A DNA stretch of 9,634 bases. It comes from Veillonellaceae bacterium UBA5809 (GTDB lineage: Bacteria; Bacillota; Negativicutes; Veillonellales; Dialisteraceae). The translations under genes were made by a program, and so were the position numbers. Under the pieces are notes generated by a model. It was not told the origin of the DNA. It saw only the letters and a program-made list of their open reading frames with translations, and did not search any database. Below, piece after piece: positions 1 through 7,103 of this stretch. The DNA is taken from the NCBI GenBank assembly GCA_002417965.1, contig DIDD01000033.1, positions 1 to 9,634 on the forward strand. Direction: 5' to 3'. Every line of letters begins with the position of its first letter. Within the stretch, counting starts at the first letter, position 1.

Positions 1-179
1 GGACCGCAAGGGGGGCAGTGAACGGGATTTTCCTCAGTATGCTGCAAGGCATTGCGGGCGTTATACGCAGGGAATATGTCAGTATTCTGCAGAGGGGGGT
101 CAAAAGATCAAATCAAGGTGGCACCGCGGATTTTATCCGTCCTTGACATAATGAAATCAATTATGTCATAGGGCGGATA
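1..179 (+). promoter_or_regulatory. T-box riboswitch leader of trpEG, 3' part
   Basis: This is the 3' part of a T-box leader, which senses uncharged tRNA and controls readthrough into trpE. The T-box core AAGGTGGCACCGCGGA lies at 115-130. It forms a textbook antiterminator: CAAGG (114-118) pairs with CCTTG (141-145), the seven-base bulge TGGCACC covers 119-125, and GCGGAT (126-131) pairs with ATCCGT (135-140), leaving a three-base loop. The bulge bases TGGC (119-122) would pair with a tRNA 3' end of GCCA, meaning discriminator G, which agrees with bacterial tRNA-Trp. Only about 115 bases precede the core, so Stem I is truncated by the window edge. No TGG specifier codon is visible in 1-118, so tryptophan specificity is inferred from the downstream genes. 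The window opens with GG, so a specifier ending at base 2 is possible but cannot be seen. Confidence 0.93.
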
Positions 180-188
180 TTTTGTTTT
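134..188 (+). terminator. T-box-controlled intrinsic terminator before trpE
   Basis: A long hairpin competes with the antiterminator for bases 134-145. The lower stem pairs 134-142 with 171-179 (nine pairs, one G-U). The upper stem TGACATAAT (144-152) pairs with ATTATGTCA (160-168) around a seven-base loop at 153-159. A U-rich run, TTTTGTTTT, follows at 180-188. Because 135-145 belongs to both structures, the two folds exclude each other. Termination is therefore expected when tRNA-Trp is charged, and readthrough into trpEG when tryptophan is scarce. Confidence 0.92.
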
Positions 189-208
189 ATGCGGAAAGGA
201 CTGCCATA

Positions 209-1696
209 ATGATGGATGAACAGTTTGAAAAGTTGAAAAAAGCGGCACCGGGATATGATATTGTTCCGGTCGTAAAGGAAATTTTTTCAGACGTGAGGAC
301 GCCTATTGCAGTGATGCGTGCCTTAAAACAGGTCAGTTCCTGCTGTTTTCTGCTGGAGAGTGCAGAACAGGGGGAGAACTGGGGGCGCTATTCATTTCTC
401 GGATTTGATCCTACGGGGGCACTGTCCTGTAAAGATCATCTAATGACAATTAATGACGGGGGATCCTGCCGCCGGTTTCATACGGATCATCCCGCATCGG
501 AAATCCGTAGGATCCTGGCACGGAACAGGAGCCCGCGCATAGAGGGACTGCCTTATTTTACAGGAGGGCTGGTAGGGTATTTTGCTTATGAGTATGCAAA
601 ATACAATGAGCCCCGGCTGGATTTCCGGGACTGTCAAGAATCAGTGTTTCAGGACGTGGATCTCATGATATTTGATAAAATCATTGCTTTTGATCATCTG
701 AGGCAAAAAATGATTCTTATAGTTAATATCCGGACGGACCATTTGGAGGAAAACTATAAACAGGCGTTAGAGGATCTGCGGGGCTTGGCCCGGCTGGCAG
801 CCTGTGGGGAGGAATGCCAGATTCCCGGGGGAGAGCTGCAGGGTCCTTTTATCAGTGAATTTTCAAAGGAAGAGTATGAAGAGGCAGTACGGCGGACACA
901 GCATTATATTCACGAGGGAGATATCTTCCAGGCGGTTCCCTCCAATTGCAGAAAAGCACGGTTTTCTGGCAGCCTGTTTAATGCCTACCGTGTGCTCCGT
1001 GTGACAAATCCATCTCCCTATATGTTTTATTTCAGCGGACGTGAATTGGAAATGACGGGGGCTTCACCGGAAACACTGGTCAGACTGATGGCGGGAAGGC
1101 TGGAAACATTTCCTATTGCAGGAACGATGTCCCGGGGAGAAACCGGGGAGGAGGACAGGCATCTGGAAGAAATGCTTCTGCATGATGATAAAGAGCTGGC
1201 AGAACATAATATGCTGGTTGATCTAGGCAGAAATGATGTGGGCAAAATCAGCAGTTTTGGTTCAGTGGCGGTGAAAAATTTTCATAAAATTAAAAAATTT
1301 TCCCATGTTATGCATATTACATCAGAGGTTATCGGCCAGATACGTCCGGAATATGATGCTATGGATGCTGTGGATGCGATGCTTCCGGCAGGTACATTGT
1401 CAGGAGCGCCAAAAATCAGAGCGATGGAAATTCTTCATGAGCTGGAAAAAAGCCTGCGCGGAGCATATGGCGGAGCGGTAGGTTATCTGGATTTTTCCGG
1501 TAATATGGATGTGTGCATCGGGATCCGTATGGCAGCGGCTTCAGGCGGGCATGTGTATGTGAGATCCGGCGGAGGTGTGGTGGCGGACAGTGTGCCTTCT
1601 CATGAATATGAGGAGACGGTTCACAAAGCGCAGTCCATGACGGAAGCAATTATAAAAGCACAGGAGGCTGAGGGATATGATTTTACTGATCGATAA
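209..1696 (+). CDS. trpE: Anthranilate synthase component I
   Basis: TrpE converts chorismate to anthranilate, using ammonia delivered by TrpG, in the first committed step of tryptophan synthesis; it is cytoplasmic. From ATG 209 the protein has 495 residues, normal for the family. The N-terminal domain holds LLES (48-51), the motif tied to tryptophan feedback binding. The C-terminal chorismate-binding domain (about 215-485) has GASPETL (284-290), PIAGT (302-306), EHNMLVDLGRND (332-343), GTLSGAPKIRAM (395-406) and YGGAVGY (420-426). The alanine in PIAGT separates TrpE from PabB, which usually has PIKGT. AAAGGA (195-200) sits eight bases before ATG 209; ATG 212 is nearly as good. An in-frame TTG at 182 lies in the terminator U-run and is rejected. 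Two conserved stretches deviate: PSNCRKARF (244-252) and GTMSRG (305-310), where Arg-Pro is more usual. The T-box upstream implies control by uncharged tRNA-Trp. Confidence 0.97.
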   Translation: MMDEQFEKLKKAAPGYDIVPVVKEIFSDVRTPIAVMRALKQVSSCCFLLESAEQGENWGRYSFLGFDPTGALSCKDHLMTINDGGSCRRFHTDHPASEIRRILARNRSPRIEGLPYFTGGLVGYFAYEYAKYNEPRLDFRDCQESVFQDVDLMIFDKIIAFDHLRQKMILIVNIRTDHLEENYKQALEDLRGLARLAACGEECQIPGGELQGPFISEFSKEEYEEAVRRTQHYIHEGDIFQAVPSNCRKARFSGSLFNAYRVLRVTNPSPYMFYFSGRELEMTGASPETLVRLMAGRLETFPIAGTMSRGETGEEDRHLEEMLLHDDKELAEHNMLVDLGRNDVGKISSFGSVAVKNFHKIKKFSHVMHITSEVIGQIRPEYDAMDAVDAMLPAGTLSGAPKIRAMEILHELEKSLRGAYGGAVGYLDFSGNMDVCIGIRMAAASGGHVYVRSGGGVVADSVPSHEYEETVHKAQSMTEAIIKAQEAEGYDFTDR

Positions 1697-2270
1697 TTAT
1701 GACAGTTTTTCTTATAATCTTTATCAGCTGCTGGGAATGATTGACGGGCAGGTAAAGGTAGTCCGAAATGACAGCATTTCTCCTGATGATATAGCCGGAA
1801 TGAGACCGGATCATATTGTGCTGTCGCCGGGACCGGGGCGTCCGGCAGATTCAGGTATTTGCCCGGAAGTGATACGCCGGTTTTCAGGGAAAATTCCGAT
1901 TCTTGGGGTATGTCTGGGGCATCAGGCGATTGCGGAGGTATTCGGGGCCAGGGTATCATACGCAAAAAAAATTATGCATGGCAAACAGAGCCGAATTTAT
2001 AAGACAGATTCCTCAGTCCTGTTTCAAAATTTAGGAAGCCCCTTCTATGCGGCCCGGTATCATTCGCTGGCGGTGATGTCTGAAACGGTACCGCCTTCGC
2101 TGAGAATTACCGCGGAAACGAAAGACGGGGAAGTAATGGCTATAGAGCATCGGGATTTTTCCGTGTATGGGGTCCAGTTTCATCCGGAATCTATTCTGAC
2201 GCCGGAAGGATCAGTCATTATGCAGAATTTTCTGTCAATTTCCGATCCGGTTCATAATCGGGGCAGATAA
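1677..2270 (+). CDS. trpG: Anthranilate synthase component II (glutamine amidotransferase)
   Basis: TrpG is a class I glutamine amidotransferase that releases ammonia from glutamine and channels it to TrpE. The 197 residues match a stand-alone TrpG/PabA. It opens with ILLIDNYDSFSYNL (2-15) and carries the oxyanion-region motif SPGPGRPADSG (50-60). The nucleophile is Cys79 in GVCLGHQAI (77-85), and the catalytic His169 and Glu171 lie in QFHPES. The start ATG lies 20 bases inside trpE, with AGGAGG at 1662-1667 nine bases upstream, so translation is probably coupled to trpE and gives matched subunit amounts. TrpG and PabA cannot be told apart from sequence alone; one protein may serve both anthranilate and 4-amino-4-deoxychorismate synthesis. 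The trpE neighbour favours trpG. The unit ends here: no trpD, trpC, trpF, trpB or trpA follows. Confidence 0.96.
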   Translation: MILLIDNYDSFSYNLYQLLGMIDGQVKVVRNDSISPDDIAGMRPDHIVLSPGPGRPADSGICPEVIRRFSGKIPILGVCLGHQAIAEVFGARVSYAKKIMHGKQSRIYKTDSSVLFQNLGSPFYAARYHSLAVMSETVPPSLRITAETKDGEVMAIEHRDFSVYGVQFHPESILTPEGSVIMQNFLSISDPVHNRGR

Positions 2271-2274
2271 TCAT

Positions 2275-2318
2275 AAAAGCACTGCATAGGGAATCTGAAC
2301 TTCCTGTGCAGTGCTTTT
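2275..2318. terminator. Bidirectional terminator between trpEG and the hem operon
   Basis: Arms AAAAGCACTGCA (2275-2286) and TGCAGTGCTTTT (2307-2318) are perfect inverted repeats of 12 bases. The stem extends by a T-G wobble and AGG/CCT to about 16 pairs around a loop at 2291-2302. It begins four bases after the trpG stop and lies about 30 bases beyond the hemL stop on the other strand. The A-run on one side and the T-run on the other give a short U-tract in both directions, so it can end both convergent transcripts. The U-tract is only four bases before it is interrupted. Confidence 0.88.
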
Positions 2319-2348
2319 AGATTTGGACTATACTGCGGATCCCATTGA

Positions 2349-3653
2349 TTACTGCATGGCACCGGCTGCTGATTCCATGGCCTTATGGGCGGCAGCAACG
2401 GTCTGTTCAATGTCTTTATCACAGTGTGCAGCCGACATGAAAAGTGTTTCAAAAGGAGAGGGGGCCAGGTAAATGCCCTGCTCCAACATGGAAAGAAACC
2501 AGGCGTTGAAAGCATGGCTGTCAGAAGCGCAGGCATCTTCATAATTACATACCGGACGGCTGTTAAAGAACAGACAGAACATGGAACCGGACTGATGGAG
2601 CTGTACGGGCACACCCGCTTTTTGTGCGGCTTCTTTCCAGCCATCCAGGAGGGCCGATGTTTTATCGGACAGTTTGTCTGTAAACCCCGGATCCGCTGTC
2701 ATTTGGCGGAGTGTTTCCAGGCCTGCGGTGACAGCCAGCGGGTTTCCGCTCAGGGTTCCTGCCTGATAGACAGAGCCTTCGGGAGCGATACAATTCATGA
2801 TTTCTTTTTTTCCGCCGTAAGCAGCAGCAGGCAGTCCGCCGCCTATGATTTTTCCGAGGCATGTCATGTCAGGATGAATTCCATAGGCAGACTGTGCTCC
2901 GTGAAGAGCGGTTCTGAAACCACACATGACTTCATCGAAAATCAGTACTGTTCCGTATTTTTCTGTTTCAGTGCGGAGTACCTGTAAAAAGGCCGGATCA
3001 GGGAGGACGAGCCCCATATTACCCGCAACAGGTTCTACAATGACAGCCGCTGTTTCGGGACCTTCTTTTTCCATCATGGCGCGGAAGGCGGGAATATCAT
3101 TATATGGAACGGTCAATGTGTCTTTGGCGGTTCCCTTGGTAATTCCCGAACTGTCAGGTTCACCGAATGTGGCTGCACCGGATCCTGCTTTTACCAGCAG
3201 GCTGTCTCCATGGCCGTGGTAGCAGCCTGCAAATTTAAGAATTTTTTCCCTGCCTGTAAATCCGCGGGCAGCCCGGAGGGCACTCATAGTCGCTTCTGTC
3301 CCTGAAGATACCAGTCGGATTTTTTCAATAGAGGGAATCAGACTCATGATTAATGCCGCCAGTTCTGATTCCAGAAGAGTGGGGGCGCCATAACTGGTTC
3401 CCCGTCCGGCAGCTTCCTGAATGGCATGAATGACAGCAGGATGGGCATGCCCCAGAATCATGGGTCCCCATGATCCGACATAATCTATGTATGTATGACC
3501 GTCAATATCTGTAATATGGGAGCCCTTGGCAGAGGCAATGAAAGGAGGAGTGCATTCTACCCTGGCATAGGACCGGACAGGGCTGTTGACTCCGCCGGGC
3601 ATCAGCTCACGGGCTTTTTTAAAAGCAGCAGATGAGAGGGGAAGAGAGATCAT
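2349..3653 (-). CDS. hemL: Glutamate-1-semialdehyde 2,1-aminomutase
   Basis: HemL is the PLP enzyme that converts glutamate-1-semialdehyde, made by HemA, into 5-aminolevulinate. The 434-residue protein covers the whole class III aminotransferase fold. It contains the N-terminal signature PGGVNSPVR (19-27), SSGTEA (116-121), YHGHGD (145-150), the PLP Asp region FDEVMCGFR (239-247), and Schiff-base Lys268 in LGKIIGGGLP (266-275). ATG 3653 overlaps the hemB stop as ATGA, and a strong AGGAGG (3661-3666) sits seven bases upstream. A longer reading from GTG 3680 would add nine residues encoded by the ribosome-binding site itself and is rejected. It is the last gene of the operon. Its distance from hemA, its functional partner, at the far end of the same transcript is notable but common. 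Confidence 0.97.
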   Translation of the reverse strand: MISLPLSSAAFKKARELMPGGVNSPVRSYARVECTPPFIASAKGSHITDIDGHTYIDYVGSWGPMILGHAHPAVIHAIQEAAGRGTSYGAPTLLESELAALIMSLIPSIEKIRLVSSGTEATMSALRAARGFTGREKILKFAGCYHGHGDSLLVKAGSGAATFGEPDSSGITKGTAKDTLTVPYNDIPAFRAMMEKEGPETAAVIVEPVAGNMGLVLPDPAFLQVLRTETEKYGTVLIFDEVMCGFRTALHGAQSAYGIHPDMTCLGKIIGGGLPAAAYGGKKEIMNCIAPEGSVYQAGTLSGNPLAVTAGLETLRQMTADPGFTDKLSDKTSALLDGWKEAAQKAGVPVQLHQSGSMFCLFFNSRPVCNYEDACASDSHAFNAWFLSMLEQGIYLAPSPFETLFMSAAHCDKDIEQTVAAAHKAMESAAGAMQ

Positions 3654-4639
3654 AGCCGTCCCTCCTCCTCCCGTATCCACCGGGCAGCATCGATGGAGTG
3701 ATAGGAGATAATTATGTCGGCGCCAGCCCGCTTCATGGATAAAAGGGTTTCCATAACAATCCGTTTTTCGTCAATCCAGCCCTTTTGAGCAGCTGCTTTT
3801 ACCATAGCGTATTCACCACTGACATTATAAACAGCAACAGGACGGTCAATCCGGTCCCTTACCTGCCGGACTATGTCAAGATAGGCCAAAGCGGGTTTGA
3901 CCATGATAATATCAGCGCCTTCGTCCATGTCGAGTTCGACTTCCTTCATGGCCTCGCGGCGGTTTGCCGGATCCATCTGATACCCCCTGCGGTCTCCGAA
4001 GTGAGGCGCTGAATCGGCTGCATCACGGAAAGGGCCGTAATAGGCAGAGGCATATTTTACAGAGTAGGACATGACAGAAACATTTTGAAATCCATTTTTA
4101 TCGAGAGCACCGCGGATAACTGATACCCGTCCGTCCATCATATCAGACGGGGCGATCATATCAGCTCCACTTTCCGCCTGACTGAGCGCCACTTTGGCCA
4201 AAAGCGGCAGGGTGGCGTCATTATCGACTTCCTGTCCGCACAGCTGTCCGCAGTGGCCGTGGGAAGTGTATTGGCAGAGGCAGACATCACCTACAATGAC
4301 GAGGTCTGGAACGGCCTCTTTGATGGCTTTCATCGCCCGCTGGACAGGGCTGGACGGATTCCATGCAGAAGATCCGGTTTCATCTTTATATTCAGGAAGT
4401 CCAAAAATTTCTACAGCGGGAATTCCCAGCTGAAAAATTTTTTCAGCCAGAAGAACTGCCTGGTCTACTGAGAGATGATAGCAGTTGGGCATACTGGGAA
4501 TTTCTTCTTTGATTTTCTCACCGGGAACAACAAATATAGGATAAATTAGGTCTTTTACAGACAGAGACGTTTCACGGACCATGTCCCGTATCAGAGGGGT
4601 CCTTCTCAGACGGCGGGGACGAAGCAGATTCAGTTTCAT
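3650..4639 (-). CDS. hemB: Porphobilinogen synthase (5-aminolevulinate dehydratase), zinc type
   Basis: HemB condenses two 5-aminolevulinate molecules into porphobilinogen in the cytoplasm. At 329 residues it has the usual bacterial length. Both active-site lysines are present: Lys195 in SYSVKYASAYYGPFRDA (191-207) and Schiff-base Lys248 in IMVKPA (245-250). The metal site DVCLCQYTSHGHCG (118-131) keeps the three cysteines Cys120, Cys122 and Cys130 that bind catalytic zinc, whereas magnesium-type enzymes replace them. This predicts a zinc-dependent enzyme. The C-terminal segment ISYHSIDAARWIREEEG fits the family. ATG 4639 overlaps the stop of the upstream cobA-hemD gene by four bases (ATGA), with GGAG at 4649-4652. 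Its own stop overlaps the hemL start in the same manner, implying translational coupling on both sides. Confidence 0.97.
   Translation of the reverse strand: MKLNLLRPRRLRRTPLIRDMVRETSLSVKDLIYPIFVVPGEKIKEEIPSMPNCYHLSVDQAVLLAEKIFQLGIPAVEIFGLPEYKDETGSSAWNPSSPVQRAMKAIKEAVPDLVIVGDVCLCQYTSHGHCGQLCGQEVDNDATLPLLAKVALSQAESGADMIAPSDMMDGRVSVIRGALDKNGFQNVSVMSYSVKYASAYYGPFRDAADSAPHFGDRRGYQMDPANRREAMKEVELDMDEGADIIMVKPALAYLDIVRQVRDRIDRPVAVYNVSGEYAMVKAAAQKGWIDEKRIVMETLLSMKRAGADIIISYHSIDAARWIREEEGRL
3654..3672 (-). promoter_or_regulatory. hemL: Ribosome-binding site setting the hemL start
   Basis: On the minus strand, GGGAGGAGGAGGG (3660-3672) contains tandem Shine-Dalgarno cores, the best-placed one (3661-3666) seven bases before ATG 3653. 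The same bases encode the Glu-Glu-Glu-Gly near the HemB C-terminus, so the acidic tail of HemB is partly dictated by the hemL ribosome-binding site. This argues for the 3653 start over GTG 3680. Confidence 0.85.
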
Positions 4640-6156
4640 TGATTTTCACTCCATTTCTGAATGGCATCACACAGACCTGCAATGGTATAAGTTTCTGCCG
4701 TAACGGCGGGTGTCAGACCGAAACGGCGGCAGGTATCGGCGGTGATCGGCCCAATGCAGGCAATAGGAACCGACTGCAGAATATCCGTATGCCCGCTGAT
4801 CATTTTCATAACGTTTTCTACGGTGGAAGAGCTTGTAAATGTGATCAAATCAGCATTTCCTGATGTAAGAATTGACCGGAGGCGGGCCGTTTCATCAGCG
4901 GCAGTTTCTGTGCGGTAGGCGGCGGCTATATGGACGTGGGCACCTAGCGCACGGAGACCTTCGGGAAGTACATCGCGGGCTTTTTCCGCACGGGGAATAA
5001 GGATCTCCGTGCCTGCCTGTATATGGGGCTTTAATGACTCCAGAAAAGATTCTGCACGGAATACGGAGGGCACACAGTCTGCAGAGATGCCCTGCTTTTT
5101 CAAGGCTTCAGCAGTGGCAGATCCAATAGCACCGATTCGTGAATGACACAGGCAGCGGCTGTCCCGTCCGGATAGAGCCAGCCGGCTGAAGAAACGGGAT
5201 ACGCCGTTTACGCTGGTAAAAAGAATCCACCCATAGTGTTCCAGGTGGGACAAGGCGCGGTCCAGTTCCTGAAAATGATCACAGGGGTCCTGAATGGATA
5301 TGGCAGGGATCTCCAGACAGGAGGCTCCCAAAGCTGACAGGGCGCTGCTCAGGCGGGAGGCCTGCGTACGGGCCCGGGTTACCAGTATGGTTTTTCCAAA
5401 AAGGGGGCGGTTGTCAAACCACTGCAGTGTATTTCTGAGATTGACTACAGGGCCTACAATCAAAACGGCGGGAGGTTTCATTCCGGCCTCTGCACAGTCG
5501 TCAGCAGCTTTTCCCAGTGTTGTGACGAGAACTTTCTGTTCGGGTTTTGTGCCCCAGCGTACTAAAGCGGCGGGCGTGTCCGGGGATTTCCCGTATCGGA
5601 TGAGTTCACCTGTGATATAAGGAAGACGGCTGACGCCCATAAGAATAACCAATGTATCTACGGCATGGGCCAGAGCATCCCAGTGAATGGCAGAATTTTT
5701 TTTTGCAGGATCTTCATGGCCCGTAATCACGGCAAACGAAGCCGATACGCCGCGGCTGGTAACGGGAATTCCCGCATAGGCCGCGGCGGCGATAGCAGAG
5801 GTAATGCCGGGCACGATTTCAAAAGGAATACTATTCTCTGCCAAAAGGGCAGCTTCTTCGGCGCCGCGGCCAAATACAAGGGGATCTCCGCCCTTGAGCC
5901 TGACCACTGTTTTCCCTTCACCGGCAAGATGTACAAGAAGGCGGCTGATTTCTTCCTGTTTCATGGCATGGTTTCCTGCTTTTTTGCCTACATAGATATA
6001 TTCTGCGTCAGGAGAAGCCAATGCCAGAAGATGGCGGTCGGCGAGATAGTCTCCTACTACAATATCTGCAGATGCCAGACAGCGCCGGCCCTTCAGTGTC
6101 AACAGCTCTGGATCTCCTGGCCCGGCGCCTACCAGATAAACAATTCCTTTTTTCAT
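4636..6156 (-). CDS. cobA-hemD: Fused uroporphyrinogen-III C-methyltransferase / uroporphyrinogen-III synthase
   Basis: One 506-residue chain carries two consecutive pathway enzymes. Residues 1 to about 245 are a SUMT/CobA methyltransferase: YLVGAGPGDPELLTLKG (7-23), VVRLKGGDPLVFGRGAEE (84-101) and PFEIVPGITSAIAA (111-124). This half uses SAM to methylate uroporphyrinogen III twice, giving precorrin-2. Residues about 252-506 are a HemD uroporphyrinogen-III synthase, seen from ILVTRARTQASRL (257-269), FTSVNGVSRFF (313-323), FTSSSTVENV (440-449) and CIGPITADT (467-475). HemD converts HemC's hydroxymethylbilane to uroporphyrinogen III, which the first half can then take. ATG 6156 overlaps the hemC stop by four bases, with AGGA and GGAGG at 6164-6168 seven bases upstream. 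Such CobA-HemD fusions are known from Firmicutes, including Selenomonas. The fusion commits product toward siroheme and cobalamin. Confidence 0.96.
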   Translation of the reverse strand: MKKGIVYLVGAGPGDPELLTLKGRRCLASADIVVGDYLADRHLLALASPDAEYIYVGKKAGNHAMKQEEISRLLVHLAGEGKTVVRLKGGDPLVFGRGAEEAALLAENSIPFEIVPGITSAIAAAAYAGIPVTSRGVSASFAVITGHEDPAKKNSAIHWDALAHAVDTLVILMGVSRLPYITGELIRYGKSPDTPAALVRWGTKPEQKVLVTTLGKAADDCAEAGMKPPAVLIVGPVVNLRNTLQWFDNRPLFGKTILVTRARTQASRLSSALSALGASCLEIPAISIQDPCDHFQELDRALSHLEHYGWILFTSVNGVSRFFSRLALSGRDSRCLCHSRIGAIGSATAEALKKQGISADCVPSVFRAESFLESLKPHIQAGTEILIPRAEKARDVLPEGLRALGAHVHIAAAYRTETAADETARLRSILTSGNADLITFTSSSTVENVMKMISGHTDILQSVPIACIGPITADTCRRFGLTPAVTAETYTIAGLCDAIQKWSENQ

Positions 6157-7103
6157 ATCTTTTCCTCCGGAGTTTTTGTAAGATTTAATTCGGAAAGTAC
6201 AGCAGCGCCGCCTTCTGACAGTAATTGTTCCGCCAGAGAGTATCCCAAATGTAAAGCCTGTCCGGCCATGCAGGTGCCGGAGGTTCTGTAGAGACGCCGG
6301 CCGTCGATGGAAGCAATAACAGCTTCTGCATTAATATTTCCGCCTTTACAGACGGAGGCGTGGATACCGGCGGGGACACGGCAGTCGCCTCCCACCTCGG
6401 CAAGAAAGGACCTTTCTGCAGCGACACAGGCCTCTATTTCCGGATTCTTTAAGAATTGAAGAATTTGGGACAATTCTGCATCGCCGGCCCGGGTTTCAAC
6501 AGCCATAATACCCTGACCTGCAGCAGGAATGCAGAGAGAAACCGGCAGATATTCTGTAATCCGGTGTTCCAGTTTCAGCCGTTTCAGACCGGCCGCCGCT
6601 AAAATAACAGCATCACAGGTACCGTCATCCGCATGATTCAGACGGGTTGTTACATTGCCCCGCAGGGGGATGATCTGCAGATCCGGACGGATATGCAGCA
6701 GCTGGGCACTGCGGCGGAGGCTTGAGGTACCCACTTTTGCACTCCGGGGCAGATTTTTCAGGGTTTTGTAATGGGGGGATATGACTGCATCGCGGGGATC
6801 CTCTCTTTCTGTGAAAGCACTTAACATGAGCTGCGGAGGAAGTACGGCAGGAACGTCTTTCAGGCTGTGAACGGCCAGATCAACACGTCCGTCGAGAAGA
6901 GCGGATTCTAATTCTTTTATAAATAAACCTTTTCCCCCAATGTCGGCCAGAGGACGATCTTGAATCTGGTCTCCGCGGGTTGTCATGGGAACCAGCATTA
7001 CTTTCAGGTCAGGATGGGCTTTTTCTATACACCGGGCCATGTAGCGGGCCTGCCAAAGGGCCAGGTCGCTTTCGCGGGTTCCTATTTTAATTGGATTTTG
7101 CAA
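6153..7103 (-). CDS. hemC: Hydroxymethylbilane synthase (porphobilinogen deaminase)
   Basis: HemC joins four porphobilinogens into linear hydroxymethylbilane, using a dipyrromethane cofactor attached to the protein. The 316 residues contain IGTRESDLALWQA (7-19), IGGKGLFIKELE (55-66), and HSLKDVP (79-85) with catalytic Asp83. They also contain GTSSLRRSAQL (125-135), LRGNVTTRL (147-155) and AAGQGIMAVE (194-203). The cofactor cysteine is Cys241 in GGDCRVPAG (238-246). The start is a TTG at 7101-7103, supported by AAAGGAG ending seven bases upstream; no ATG fits better, and the family N-terminus begins right after it. The start lies 17 bases inside hemA, and the stop forms an ATGA overlap with cobA-hemD. 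All substrate-binding motifs are intact, so it is probably active. Confidence 0.96.
   Translation of the reverse strand: MQNPIKIGTRESDLALWQARYMARCIEKAHPDLKVMLVPMTTRGDQIQDRPLADIGGKGLFIKELESALLDGRVDLAVHSLKDVPAVLPPQLMLSAFTEREDPRDAVISPHYKTLKNLPRSAKVGTSSLRRSAQLLHIRPDLQIIPLRGNVTTRLNHADDGTCDAVILAAAGLKRLKLEHRITEYLPVSLCIPAAGQGIMAVETRAGDAELSQILQFLKNPEIEACVAAERSFLAEVGGDCRVPAGIHASVCKGGNINAEAVIASIDGRRLYRTSGTCMAGQALHLGYSLAEQLLSEGGAAVLSELNLTKTPEEKI

Noticed and set aside
182..208. Nine-codon upstream extension of trpE from TTG 182
   Set aside because: The TTG lies inside the U-run of the T-box terminator and has no ribosome-binding site; AAAGGA at 195-200 is correctly spaced for ATG 209.
1621..1965. 114-codon open frame on the minus strand across the trpE-trpG junction
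   Set aside because: It is a shadow of two overlapping real genes, proline- and serine-rich with no family signature.
2252..2644. 130-codon minus-strand frame over the hemL 3' end and the terminator
   Set aside because: It overlaps hemL in another frame and reads through the bidirectional terminator hairpin, with no supporting motif.
2385..2987. 200-codon open frame on the + strand opposite hemL
   Set aside because: It lies wholly antisense to hemL, whose motifs are all intact; the product matches nothing I recognise.
3654..3680. Nine-codon extension of hemL from GTG 3680
   Set aside because: The added codons are read through the hemL ribosome-binding site inside hemB, while ATG 3653 has ideal spacing and gives the usual N-terminus.
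5665..6291. 208-codon open frame on the + strand opposite cobA-hemD and hemC
   Set aside because: It is antisense to two confidently identified genes, its product is rich in Cys, Phe and Arg with no recognisable motif, and it has no good ribosome-binding site context.
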